Source: DASYLJ01 sp964404165 (GTDB taxonomy: Bacteria; Desulfobacterota; Binatia; DP-6). From it: a stretch of DNA of 64,000 nt. Both the position numbers and the translations under genes were made by a program. The notes beneath the pieces are model-generated. The model had not been told where the DNA came from, ran no database searches, and saw only the letters and a list, made by a program, of their open reading frames with translations. Shown piece by piece: positions 9,463 through 17,720 of the stretch. Location of the stretch: assembly GCA_964404165.1 (NCBI GenBank), contig CAYOIZ010000035.1, positions 1 to 64,000 on the forward strand, in the 5' to 3' direction. How positions within the stretch are numbered: position 1 is the first letter of the stretch; each line of letters starts with the position of its first letter.

Positions 9463-10581
9463 TTACGCAACTTTTCGGGCCCCACTGCTCCATTTTCTGG
9501 CCCGGCGCTCGATGTCACGGCGGGGTGCCATGGCGATCCCGTGACGACCGAAGAGTGCACGAAAACGCTCGAAATCGTTGAGGATTGTCTTCACCGTCGT
9601 GCGGTATCCGCGACGGATGACCTCCTGCCGGAGGGTGTACGTCATGAGCGGCAGATCGAACAGTTCGAGATCGGCCTCGTAGGGCTCGAGCAGCACGACG
9701 TCGGCCTCGGGGTGCTCGTACCGATGACGGCCCAATCCCTCTTTCAGGCGTCGATGCAACGCGATCCGCATCGCCTGACCCGCAATCGCGAGCGCGCCGC
9801 CCTCGCGCATGAGGGTGCCGGGACGATCCAGGACGAGCGGGCGGATGGGGTTCACCACGATGACGAGCTGGGCCCCGCGTTCGGTGGCGAGGCTGGCGTG
9901 GGCGGTCTTGGTGACGGCGCCGTCGACGTAGTCGACACCGTCTATACAGACCGGCTCGAACAGCAGCGGCACCGCCGCCGAGGCCGCCACGGCCCGGGAG
10001 ATCGGCGTCCGCTCTCCGCGTGTACCGCCGAAGACGTGGATGCCGCCGGTATCGAGGACGGTGGCGGGGATCAGAAGCCGGCTCGGGAGGGTGGCGAACT
10101 CGTCCGAGCGGCCATTGCTGGTGAGGACCTGCCGGACGTAGGCTTCGAGGCCGTCGAGGCAGAAGAGGCCGTGCGGGAGATGACGGGTCAGCGAGGCCAG
10201 GGTGTCGAGGACCAGCACGTCCTTCCAGTTCGCCCACAGGTCGTGTGCGATTCCCGGTAGTGCGGCGGCGATTCGAGGTATGGTGCCCAGGTGATGTGCC
10301 CACGGGATCGACAGGAAGCGCGCTCCCGACAGGCGGGGGAGGGTCCGGCGGTCGCTCTCGAGCGTGTCGCGGATGTCGAGGGGGCTCACCCCGTTGGCGA
10401 CGAGCGCCGCCACCAGCGCGCCGGCGCTCGTGCCGACGAAGAGGTCGAAGTCGCGGACGCGAAAATCGTCGAACAGGGAGTCGAGGGCGATCAGCGCGCC
10501 GATCTCGTAGAGTCCACCGGTGATGCCACCCCCAGCCAGCGCCAGGGCACGGCGTGCCGGTCCGTAGTGCGGTGCGCGCAT
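9463..10581 (-). CDS. Patatin-like phospholipase
   Basis: A 372-residue serine lipase of the patatin family. The oxyanion-hole loop GGGITGG lies at about residues 17-23, the nucleophile elbow GTSAG near residue 50, and the Asp of the catalytic dyad in DGAVTK near residue 210. No signal peptide or membrane segment is evident, so it is probably cytoplasmic or membrane-associated, acting on phospholipid acyl esters. ATG at 10581; transcribed divergently from the gene at 10688. Confidence 0.9.
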   Translation of the reverse strand: MRAPHYGPARRALALAGGGITGGLYEIGALIALDSLFDDFRVRDFDLFVGTSAGALVAALVANGVSPLDIRDTLESDRRTLPRLSGARFLSIPWAHHLGTIPRIAAALPGIAHDLWANWKDVLVLDTLASLTRHLPHGLFCLDGLEAYVRQVLTSNGRSDEFATLPSRLLIPATVLDTGGIHVFGGTRGERTPISRAVAASAAVPLLFEPVCIDGVDYVDGAVTKTAHASLATERGAQLVIVVNPIRPLVLDRPGTLMREGGALAIAGQAMRIALHRRLKEGLGRHRYEHPEADVVLLEPYEADLELFDLPLMTYTLRQEVIRRGYRTTVKTILNDFERFRALFGRHGIAMAPRRDIERRARKWSSGARKVA

Positions 10582-10687
10582 GTGGAGCGTCCGGCTGGAG
10601 TGTCGGCGGGTCGGCGTGCGAGCTTGAGCCGTCGGAGCGGTTCGCTCGTTGACAAGCGCGGGTGCAGCATCCTAAAAGGCCGCGGAT

Positions 10688-11059
10688 TTGACTGACGAAC
10701 GGCGTACGCCGGATCCTGCCGCGAAGCGACAGCGGAAGCTCGACGCCAAGGTTGAACACCTCGCGCAACGTATCGCCGAGGTGGTCAACACGGCCGGGCC
10801 CGAGCATCGGCAGGACCTCCGGGAGTACGCGATGGAGCTCCTCAGGGAGGGGACGGAGGTCGCGGATGCGCCTCCAGCAGAGTCCGGGAACGCGAAGACG
10901 AATGCTGCCGGATCGAATCCCATCGGGATCGCCCTCTTGCTCGGGATGCTCGCGCTCCCTGCGCTGTTGCTGTTCCCGCCGGTCGGCGTCACGCTGCTCG
11001 CCATCGCGATGGTGATGGGAGTATGGGGAGTCGTCTGGACGCTCGTGCGCCGTCGCTAG
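10688..11059 (+). CDS. Small membrane protein of unknown function
   Basis: A 123-residue protein with a charged, helical N-terminal half (RQRKLDAKVEHLAQRIAEVV) and two closely spaced membrane segments (about 77-95 and 98-116: GIALLLGMLALPALLLFPP, GVTLLAIAMVMGVWGVVW) ending in VRRR. The start used is TTG with a weak AAGG about 9 nt upstream, so the start is uncertain. It lies 60 bp before the Rieske gene and may belong to the same transcript. Function unknown. Confidence 0.6.
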   Translation: MTDERRTPDPAAKRQRKLDAKVEHLAQRIAEVVNTAGPEHRQDLREYAMELLREGTEVADAPPAESGNAKTNAAGSNPIGIALLLGMLALPALLLFPPVGVTLLAIAMVMGVWGVVWTLVRRR

Positions 11060-11119
11060 GCGTCATCCGGATCGAGGGAGTTCCGATGCAAGATCGCCTT
11101 CTGAAAGGAACCGGGGTCC

Positions 11120-11710
11120 ATGGCTAAGCCCGCTACCGCGGAGCAGAAAGCGGCCACCGCCGCCCAGCGCGTCATCGAGCAGGGGCTCGAGCGCGAGAAG
11201 GCGCTGCGTGCGAAGGCCAGTCTCGGGGGCCTCTGGTCCCGTCGTGACGTCTTCGGTCGCTTCGCCTGGTCGATCTTCGGCGTGTTCTCCGGCATCACGC
11301 TGCTGGGTGCGCTGCGATCGGCGTTCCCGCGCGTGCTCTTCCAACCGCCCACCTCCTTCAAAGCGGGCCTGCCCACCGACTTCACGATCGGTGAGGTGAG
11401 CACCAAGTTCCAGAAGGATCAGCGCGTCTGGATCGTGCGCGAAGAGGAAGGCATCTACGCCATCTGGGCGAAGTGCACCCACCTCGGCTGCACGCCGCGC
11501 TGGTTGCCCGCCGAGAGCAAGTTCAAGTGCCCCTGCCACGGCAGCGGCTTCTACAAGAGCGGCATCAACTTCGAGGGGCCTGCGCCGCGTCCGCTCGAGC
11601 GCGTCCGCGTCAGCAAGTCGGAAGACGGACAGCTCGTCGTCGACAAGGCGATCAAGTACCTCTACGAGAAGGGCGATTGGAACAAGCCCGGTGCGTTCCT
11701 CAAGGTGTGA
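11120..11710 (+). CDS. Rieske [2Fe-2S] subunit of a cytochrome bc-type complex
   Basis: The Rieske iron-sulphur protein accepts the first electron of quinol oxidation. It has 196 residues: a charged N-terminus, one membrane anchor (about 47-65, FAWSIFGVFSGITLLGAL) and a C-terminal Rieske domain with cluster loops CTHLGC (about residue 119) and CPCHGSGF (about 138). The two Cys and two His ligands are all present. ATG at 11120 with AGGA about 10 nt before. It is first of the Rieske, cytochrome b (11729), 12510, cytochrome b C-terminal (12688), 13546, octahaem (13716), cupredoxin (16531) order. Confidence 0.95.
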   Translation: MAKPATAEQKAATAAQRVIEQGLEREKALRAKASLGGLWSRRDVFGRFAWSIFGVFSGITLLGALRSAFPRVLFQPPTSFKAGLPTDFTIGEVSTKFQKDQRVWIVREEEGIYAIWAKCTHLGCTPRWLPAESKFKCPCHGSGFYKSGINFEGPAPRPLERVRVSKSEDGQLVVDKAIKYLYEKGDWNKPGAFLKV

Positions 11711-11728
11711 CGAAGGGGATCTGACGCG

Positions 11729-12502
11729 ATGTCCAAGTGGGAAGAGCTGAAGAAGCAGATCACCGAGTCGCCGGTCTGGACGTCCATCTTCCGGCACGGC
11801 TACGACGACACCCCGCGCAACCGCGTGCTGATGGTGTCGGGCAACGTGTTCCTCCACCTCCACCCGTCGAAGGTGCGCCGGCATGCCACGCGGCTGCGCT
11901 TCACGTGGTGCATGGGCGGCATCACGTTCCTGATGTTCCTCGTCACCGCGGTCACCGGTGTCTACCTGATGTTCTACTACCGCCCGACGGCGGAGTACGC
12001 GTACGCCGACATGAAGTACCTCGAGTACGACATGCCGTTCGGCATGCTCATGCGGAACATGCATCGCTGGGCGGCGCACGCGATGGTGATCGCGGTGTGG
12101 CTGCACATGTTCCGTGTCTTCCTGACCGGCTCGTACAAGCCACCGCGTGAGTTCAACTGGATCGTCGGCGTCATCCTGCTCGTGCTGACGCTGCTGCTCT
12201 CGTTCACCGGCTACCTGCTGCCATGGGATCAGCTCTCCATCTGGGCGGTGACGGTGGGGTCCAACATGGGCCGCGCCACGCCGCTGCTCGGACACGAGGG
12301 ACCGGGCCACGAACTCATCCCCGGTCTCAGCAACGTGTACGACGCGCGCGCCTTCCTCTTCGGCGGCGGCGAGATCGGTCCGCACACGCTGCTGCGCTTC
12401 TACATCCTCCACTGCATCTTCATCCCGCTGATCACCAGCATCTTCCTCGCCGTCCACTTCTGGCGCATCCGTCGCGACGGATTCTCCGGCCCCGCGCTCT
12501 GA
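11729..12502 (+). CDS. Cytochrome b N-terminal subunit (b6 type)
   Basis: A 257-residue di-haem cytochrome b with four membrane helices, matching the cytochrome b6 half of a split cytochrome b. Haem-ligand histidine pairs lie in helix B (MHRWAAHAMVIAVWLH) and helix D (LHCIFIPLITSIFLAVHFW). The quinol-site segment LSFTGYLLPWDQLSIWAV is conserved. ATG at 11729, 18 nt after the Rieske stop. It transfers electrons across the membrane during quinol oxidation. The partner half is encoded at 12688. Confidence 0.95.
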   Translation: MSKWEELKKQITESPVWTSIFRHGYDDTPRNRVLMVSGNVFLHLHPSKVRRHATRLRFTWCMGGITFLMFLVTAVTGVYLMFYYRPTAEYAYADMKYLEYDMPFGMLMRNMHRWAAHAMVIAVWLHMFRVFLTGSYKPPREFNWIVGVILLVLTLLLSFTGYLLPWDQLSIWAVTVGSNMGRATPLLGHEGPGHELIPGLSNVYDARAFLFGGGEIGPHTLLRFYILHCIFIPLITSIFLAVHFWRIRRDGFSGPAL

Positions 12503-12509
12503 GGACGAC

Positions 12510-12701
12510 ATGCCATCCGAGGCCAAATATGCCCTCCTGGCGCTGGCGCTGACGATCCTGTCGTACCTGACGCACGGCGGACGCGTCATGACGCTGCCGT
12601 TCTTCTTCGTGTTCATCCTGGTCCTGCTGTTCTGGTCGGCGCGTCGCTCGGCCGAGCGCATCGAGCGGGAAGAGGAGGAGGCGACCGATGGCAACCCCTG
12701 A
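12510..12701 (+). CDS. Tiny membrane protein between the two cytochrome b halves
   Basis: A 63-residue protein with two short hydrophobic segments (about 6-20 and 28-44, TLPFFFVFILVLLFW) and a strongly acidic tail (ERIEREEEEATDG). It starts 7 nt after the cytochrome b stop and overlaps the next gene by 14 nt, so it is firmly inside the operon. A small accessory subunit of the complex is likely by position; no family is recognised. Confidence 0.75.
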   Translation: MPSEAKYALLALALTILSYLTHGGRVMTLPFFFVFILVLLFWSARRSAERIEREEEEATDGNP

Positions 12702-13521
12702 GGCGAAGGCGCCGGTCGCGGGCGGCAAGCGCGTCGAGGTCCCGATCAAGAAGGCCACGGGCCCCGGCGACGACAAGGTCCACACGTGGCCGCACCTGGT
12801 GCGCGCCGAGTTCCTGATGACGGTGCTCGTCACCATCCTGCTGCTCATCTGGGCGCTGCTGGTGGACGCGCCGCTCGAAGAGCCTGCCAACCCCGCCCGT
12901 ACGCCGAACCCGTCGAAGGCGCCGTGGTACTTCCTGGGCCTTCAGGAGATGCTGGTCTTCTTCGACCCGTGGCACGCGGGCGTCGTGCTGCCCACGTTCA
13001 TCATCGTGGGCCTGATGGTCATCCCCTACATCGACATCAATCCGAAGGGGAACGGCTACTACTGCTGGAAGGACCGCAAGTGGGAGATCCTGACGTTCAT
13101 CGTCGGCTTCCACATCCTGTGGGTCTCGCTGATCGTCATCGGCACGCTGCTGCGCGGCCCGGGCTGGAACTGGTTCTGGTTCTGGGAGAAGTGGGACGCG
13201 CACAAGGTCGAGTCACTCACCAACGTCGACCTGCCGTATCTCCTCGGCGTGCGCGATCAGACGACGGCGTTCGTCGTGGGTCTGGGGCTCGTGGTGGCGT
13301 TCCTCGTCGGCAGCATGATCGGCTTCTACTACATGTGTAAGGCCATCAAGGGCCCCGACTTCGAGTCGTTCATGGAGCGGTGGGGCGCGGCGCGATTCTT
13401 CCTGACGGGCTTCCTGCTGGTGAACATGTGGGCCGTCGTCGTCAAGATGATTCTGCGGCACTTCTTCAACATCCAATACGTGATGGTGCTGAAGACCCCG
13501 TACTTCAGCATCAACATCTGA
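12688..13521 (+). CDS. Cytochrome b C-terminal subunit (subunit IV-like, extended)
   Basis: The partner half of the split cytochrome b, carrying part of the quinol-oxidation site. The 277-residue protein has the motif SKAPWYFLGLQEMLVFF near residue 70, the counterpart of the PEWY region. About five or six hydrophobic helices follow, where a plant-type subunit IV has three, so the C-terminus (residues 190-277) is an extension. ATG at 12688. The stop at 13519-13521 lies inside an inverted repeat that also contains the next gene's start. Confidence 0.9.
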   Translation: MATPEAKAPVAGGKRVEVPIKKATGPGDDKVHTWPHLVRAEFLMTVLVTILLLIWALLVDAPLEEPANPARTPNPSKAPWYFLGLQEMLVFFDPWHAGVVLPTFIIVGLMVIPYIDINPKGNGYYCWKDRKWEILTFIVGFHILWVSLIVIGTLLRGPGWNWFWFWEKWDAHKVESLTNVDLPYLLGVRDQTTAFVVGLGLVVAFLVGSMIGFYYMCKAIKGPDFESFMERWGAARFFLTGFLLVNMWAVVVKMILRHFFNIQYVMVLKTPYFSINI

Positions 13522-13549
13522 CGTCGCGATCCGACGTGACGTCAGATGT
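13514..13549 (+). promoter_or_regulatory. 12-bp inverted repeat joining one gene's stop to the next gene's start
   Basis: ACATCTGACGTC (13514-13525) pairs perfectly with GACGTCAGATGT (13538-13549) across a 12-nt loop. The left arm contains the stop codon of the cytochrome b C-terminal gene and the right arm contains the ATG of the 53-codon gene. In RNA this would hide that start until a ribosome finishing the upstream gene opens the stem, which is a translational-coupling device. Confidence 0.7.
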
Positions 13550-13707
13550 GGCTCTTCTCGAAACTCCTCCAGGCGGCTGGGTTCACCTACGTGGGCTACG
13601 GCCTCTACTGGGGCATCGGACGGGACGACATGTGGAAGGAACTCTACTTGTCGCTCGCAGGGCTGGCGGTGTTCTACACCGGGCGGTTCCTCGAGCGGAG
13701 AGCGTGA
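13546..13707 (+). CDS. 53-residue membrane protein of the respiratory operon
   Basis: A short frame that reads MWLFSKLLQAAGFTYVGYG, has a second hydrophobic segment (LYLSLAGLAVFYTGRFLE) and ends RRA. Two membrane-compatible stretches flank an acidic turn (IGRDDMWKE). It sits alone between the cytochrome b C-terminal gene and the octahaem cytochrome gene (8 nt before the latter). Its codon use matches its neighbours, and its start is locked in a hairpin. A small structural subunit of the bc-type complex is the simplest reading. No family is recognised. Confidence 0.75.
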   Translation: MWLFSKLLQAAGFTYVGYGLYWGIGRDDMWKELYLSLAGLAVFYTGRFLERRA

Positions 13708-13715
13708 GCTGAACG

Positions 13716-16499
13716 ATGCCACGTCGAGAAAACACCCCGCAGGATGACGAGAAGCGCTCCTATGGAGCGCTCTGGTTGGTGCTGTCGCTCGTGCTGTTCG
13801 TCTGCGCGTTGTGGGCGGTCGCCGACGACAACTTCTTCCGCCGTCCGTGGAAGAGTTGGCAGGCCGGCTTCAGTCGGCTCGAGATCTCCCGCATCGAGGA
13901 CGCCATCGCCGCCGAGCAGGCGAAGCTCGACGCCGACCCGAAGTACCAGGAGGCCGTGAAGGCCCTGGCGGCGGCGAAGGCCAAGGTCGACTCGGGCGAG
14001 ACGGCCACGGAGATCAGCGCACTCGAGAGCAAGCTCGCGGAGGCGCGGCTCGTCGACAAGGAGAAGGACCTCAACCTGCGCTTCGTGAAGAGCGAGCTCG
14101 AGGAGCTGCGCTACCACTTCGACGAGGCCAAGCATCACGGTCACCCCACCGACGGCATCATGGCAGAGATCGAGAAGCGCGAGCAGCTTCGCGCCGAGCG
14201 CCAGAAGATCTTCGCCGAGTCGCAGGCGCACATCGCGGAGATCGAGAACGCGATCAAGGAGAAGCAGGCCGCGGTCAAGTCCGCCGAGGACGCCATCGCC
14301 GACCTGAGCGTCGCGAAGGAAGACCTGCAGCAGAAGCTCGAGACCGTCTCGCTCGGCAAGTATCCCGGCCCCACGCTCTCGCCGCCGTTCATCAAGACGG
14401 AATGGCAGCCGAAGATCCCGAAGATCCAGCAGGTCGTGCTGGAGGAGTACGACCGCAACGCGTACAACCAGCCGGTCGCGCGCGTCGATCGCTGCCCCAC
14501 CTGTCACATCGGCATCAACAAGACGGGCTTCGACGACCAGCCGAATCCCTGGAAGACGCATCCGCGTCGCGACCTGTTCCTCGGCAAGCACGATCCCGGC
14601 AAGTTCGGCTGTACGGCCTGTCACAACGGCGACGGTACCGCGGTCAACAGCGAGAAGTACGCGCACTGCGACTACTACGACGAGAACGGCACGCTCGAAG
14701 AGGTCCATCTCCGCGAGGCGCTCGCGCTGTACCGCGGTCCGAAGATGCAGGCCAACTGCATCAAGTGTCACGCCAGCGTGCAGCATCTCGAGGGCGCCGA
14801 GGTCCTGGCGCGCGGCGAGAAGCTCTTCATCGACCTCGGCTGCCACGGCTGCCACCTCGCCGAGGGATACGAGGATCTCTCGAAGGAGCACGGCGTCACC
14901 GCCATCGGTCCGTCGCTGCGTCGCATCGGAGCCAAGGCCGATCCGGCCTGGTTGGTGCAGTGGGTGAAGAACCCCCACGTCTACCGGCCGCGCACGCGCA
15001 TGCCGAACTTCATGTTCAACGACGTGCAGGCGGAGAAGATCACCGCCTACCTGCTCGACACCTCGAAGGCGCCGAGCCAGGAATGGCTCGCCGCCAATGC
15101 CGATCCCGGCATCAGCGCCGGTGGCGCGCAGGCCGAGAAGGGCCGCCAGCTGATGGACACCCTCGGCTGTCGCGCCTGCCACGCGCTGGCACCCGACGAG
15201 GTCGCCGGGCAGCTCGGCGCCGACAAGGACATCGCGCCGAACCTGTCGCAGATCGCCGCCAAGACCGACGGCCGCTGGATGTACCACTGGATCAAGGATC
15301 CGCGCGGCTACTCCTCGGTGTCGCGCATGCCCAGCCTGCGGCTCACCGACGACGAAGCGAACGCCATCACCGCCTACCTGCTCACCCTCGGCGAGAAGAC
15401 GCCCCCGGTCGATGGGCTCGCCACACGGCTCGCGGATCCGATGAACGTCGCCGACGGGCAGGCGCTGGTGCGGAAGTACGGTTGCGCCGGCTGCCACGAC
15501 ATCCCGGGTATGGAGAGCGAGTCGCGCATCGGCGCCGAGCTGTCCACCTACGGCAACAAGACGAAGGAAGAGCTCTTCTTCGGCGACCGCACCGATCTCC
15601 AGGAGACGTGGGACGTCTTCACGTACCACAAGATCAAGGAGCCGCGCGGCTACGCCACGCAGTGGATCGAGCAGCTGATGCCGCAGTTCGATCTGGCCGA
15701 CGAGGACATCTACGCGCTCAGGGTGTTCCTGACCAGCCGCACCGAGCTCAAGGTACCGGGCCAGTACCGGTTCAAGTCGGCCGACGCCGAGCAGGTCGTC
15801 CACGGCGAACGGCTCGTCGCGCGCTACAACTGCACCGGCTGCCACATCATCGAAGGGAAGGGCGGTGACATCCGCCGTCTCTACGAGACCCAGATCACGA
15901 TGGCGCCGCCGAACCTGCTCGGCGAGGGTGCGAAGGTCCAGCAGCCCTGGCTGTTCAACTTCCTGAAGGCGCCGACGCCGATCCGTCCGTGGCTGCAGGT
16001 GCGCATGCCCACCTTCGGGCTCGACAACCACGAGACCACCACCGCGGTCGACTACTTCGCGGCACTCGACGACGTCACGGTGCCGTTCACGCACATCGAT
16101 CGTGCGGCGCTGACGCCGCCCATGGTCGAGGCGGGCGCGCTGCTCGCGTCCACCGACTACCTGTCGTGCTTCTCGTGCCACGTGCGCGGCAGCCAGAACC
16201 CCGAGGGGTCGCCGGACAGCTGGGCCCCCAACCTCGCCATGGCCGCCAGCCGGCTGCATCCCGACTGGATCGTCAAGTGGCTCGAGGATCCGCAGAAGCT
16301 GATGCCGGGCACCAAGATGCCCACGTTCTACGCCGATCCGAACGTCACCGACGGTCCGCCCGACGTGCTCGGCGGCGACGACAACGCGCAGATCCGCGCG
16401 TTGCGTGACTACGTGATCTCGCTCGGTATGCCGTCGCTCACGCCCCCGCCTGCGCAGTCGGCGGGCATCGTGTCCGCCGGCCCCGGGGCCACCCAGTAA
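13716..16499 (+). CDS. Membrane-anchored coiled-coil octahaem cytochrome c
   Basis: A 927-residue protein. An N-terminal membrane anchor (about 17-36, ALWLVLSLVLFVCALW) is followed by a long Lys/Glu/Ala-rich coiled coil (about 48-215, with heptads such as EISALESKLAEARL) and then eight CxxCH haem sites at residues 259 (CPTCH), 299 (CTACH), 348 (CIKCH), 376 (CHGCH), 485 (CRACH), 590 (CAGCH), 706 (CTGCH) and 818 (CFSCH). The last five or so sit in repeated class I-like domains with a downstream Met in RMPxF/RMPSL segments. Its place behind the cytochrome b halves suggests it replaces cytochrome c1 as the acceptor from the Rieske protein. ATG at 13716. The combination of anchor, coiled coil and eight haems is unusual. 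Confidence 0.93.
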   Translation: MPRRENTPQDDEKRSYGALWLVLSLVLFVCALWAVADDNFFRRPWKSWQAGFSRLEISRIEDAIAAEQAKLDADPKYQEAVKALAAAKAKVDSGETATEISALESKLAEARLVDKEKDLNLRFVKSELEELRYHFDEAKHHGHPTDGIMAEIEKREQLRAERQKIFAESQAHIAEIENAIKEKQAAVKSAEDAIADLSVAKEDLQQKLETVSLGKYPGPTLSPPFIKTEWQPKIPKIQQVVLEEYDRNAYNQPVARVDRCPTCHIGINKTGFDDQPNPWKTHPRRDLFLGKHDPGKFGCTACHNGDGTAVNSEKYAHCDYYDENGTLEEVHLREALALYRGPKMQANCIKCHASVQHLEGAEVLARGEKLFIDLGCHGCHLAEGYEDLSKEHGVTAIGPSLRRIGAKADPAWLVQWVKNPHVYRPRTRMPNFMFNDVQAEKITAYLLDTSKAPSQEWLAANADPGISAGGAQAEKGRQLMDTLGCRACHALAPDEVAGQLGADKDIAPNLSQIAAKTDGRWMYHWIKDPRGYSSVSRMPSLRLTDDEANAITAYLLTLGEKTPPVDGLATRLADPMNVADGQALVRKYGCAGCHDIPGMESESRIGAELSTYGNKTKEELFFGDRTDLQETWDVFTYHKIKEPRGYATQWIEQLMPQFDLADEDIYALRVFLTSRTELKVPGQYRFKSADAEQVVHGERLVARYNCTGCHIIEGKGGDIRRLYETQITMAPPNLLGEGAKVQQPWLFNFLKAPTPIRPWLQVRMPTFGLDNHETTTAVDYFAALDDVTVPFTHIDRAALTPPMVEAGALLASTDYLSCFSCHVRGSQNPEGSPDSWAPNLAMAASRLHPDWIVKWLEDPQKLMPGTKMPTFYADPNVTDGPPDVLGGDDNAQIRALRDYVISLGMPSLTPPPAQSAGIVSAGPGATQ

Positions 16500-16530
16500 C
16501 CAGACACTGACTCGCAAGGAGGATTGCACG

Positions 16531-17250
16531 ATGATGAGTGGACGTATCCTGGTCACCGGCCTCGGACTGGCGCTGACGCTGGCCGGCCAGGCGAATGCCT
16601 ACGAGGCGATCGCCGTCACCGACGGCGGCGGCCTCAGCGGCGTCGTGAAGTTCGTCGGTACCCCGCCCGCACCCGAGAAGTTCGAGGTCACGAAGGACGT
16701 CGAGGCGTGCGGCAAGGAGAAGATGAAGGGCGATCTCGACGTGGGTGCCGGTGGCGGCATCGCCAACGTCGCCGTCGTCGTGAAGGCGTCGAAGGGCAAG
16801 GCGCTCGAGATCCCGACCGCGCCGATCACCTTCGACCAGAAGGGCTGCGAGTACCATCCGCACGTGCTGGCGTTCCCCGCCGGCAGCACCATCCAGGTGC
16901 TGAACCCCGACGGCGTGCTCCACAACGTGCACGTGATGGGCAAGGCCAACCCCGAAGCCAATCGCGCCATGCCGAAGTTCCAGAAGAAGGTCGACTGGAA
17001 GGTCGAGAAGGCCGAGTGGCCCATCGCCGTCAAGTGCGACGCGCATCCGTGGATGCACGCCTACTGGATGTCGATGGATCAGCCGTACTACGCGGTCACC
17101 GACGCGAGCGGCGCCTTCAAGATCACCGATCTGCCGCCCGGCGACTACGAGGTCGAAGTGTGGCACGCCACCCTCGGCAAGAAGACCGAGAAGGTGACGA
17201 TCAAGGCCAAGGAAGACACCAAGGTCGACTGGACGCTCAGCAAGTCGTGA
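16531..17250 (+). CDS. Exported amicyanin-like cupredoxin with C-terminal beta domain
   Basis: A 239-residue periplasmic protein with a signal peptide (cleavage near QANAYEA). The type-1 copper ligands are visible: His in HNVH near residue 131, then the C-x2-H-x2-M loop CDAHPWM (C169, H172, M175), the short loop seen in amicyanin. A carboxypeptidase-regulatory-like segment follows (ITDLPPGDYEVEVWHATLG). ATG at 16531 with a strong AAGGAGG 8 nt upstream. Placed right after the octahaem cytochrome, it is probably the soluble electron carrier that takes electrons from the complex (inference). Confidence 0.85.
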   Translation: MMSGRILVTGLGLALTLAGQANAYEAIAVTDGGGLSGVVKFVGTPPAPEKFEVTKDVEACGKEKMKGDLDVGAGGGIANVAVVVKASKGKALEIPTAPITFDQKGCEYHPHVLAFPAGSTIQVLNPDGVLHNVHVMGKANPEANRAMPKFQKKVDWKVEKAEWPIAVKCDAHPWMHAYWMSMDQPYYAVTDASGAFKITDLPPGDYEVEVWHATLGKKTEKVTIKAKEDTKVDWTLSKS

Positions 17251-17717
17251 GCCCGACGGTCCGCTGCGCCGCTCTCGCCGTCCTTCTGCTCGCGCTGATG
17301 CGCGGCGAAGGCGGCGCGGCCGACCGCGACAAGCTCTCCTGTCTCAAGAACGCGCGCAGCACCTTCGGCAGCTGCCAGCGCGACGCGCAGCAACGCTGCA
17401 AGACCGAGTTCGACACCTCGCTCCGCAACTGCTTCGGCGCCGACAATTCCTGCGTCCGCGGGTGTCAGGCCGACGAGGGACGCTGCCAGGTCGACCCGTC
17501 GGCGAATCAGGAGGGCTGCAAGATCGCGTGCGGCACCGACCTCAAGTCGGCGCTCCGCGACTGCAAGGTCGAGGTCGCGCTCGAGGAATGCCAGCAGACC
17601 GCCCGCGTGAAGGCACTCAAGTGCCGCCAGAAGTGCACCGCCGTGACGGCGCCCGCAAAGCAGCGCTGCGCCGAGGCGTTCAAGAACTGCCTCATCGCCT
17701 GCGCCAGTGGGGGGTGA
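17247..17717 (+). CDS. Cys-rich exported protein (first of two paralogues)
   Basis: A 156-residue protein starting with GTG, which overlaps the cupredoxin stop as GTGA. A signal-peptide-like start (VSPTVRCAALAVLLLALMRG) precedes a mature part with about 16 cysteines in a spaced pattern (LSCLKNARSTFGSC, LRNCFGADNSCVRGCQADEGRC, AFKNCLIACASGG). It closely resembles the product of 18928-19407 in cysteine order and in the NCFG/SCFG, CQAD and CA-S endings. A metal-binding or disulphide-rich structural role is possible; function unknown. Confidence 0.75.
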   Translation: MSPTVRCAALAVLLLALMRGEGGAADRDKLSCLKNARSTFGSCQRDAQQRCKTEFDTSLRNCFGADNSCVRGCQADEGRCQVDPSANQEGCKIACGTDLKSALRDCKVEVALEECQQTARVKALKCRQKCTAVTAPAKQRCAEAFKNCLIACASGG

Positions 17718-17720
17718 CCG

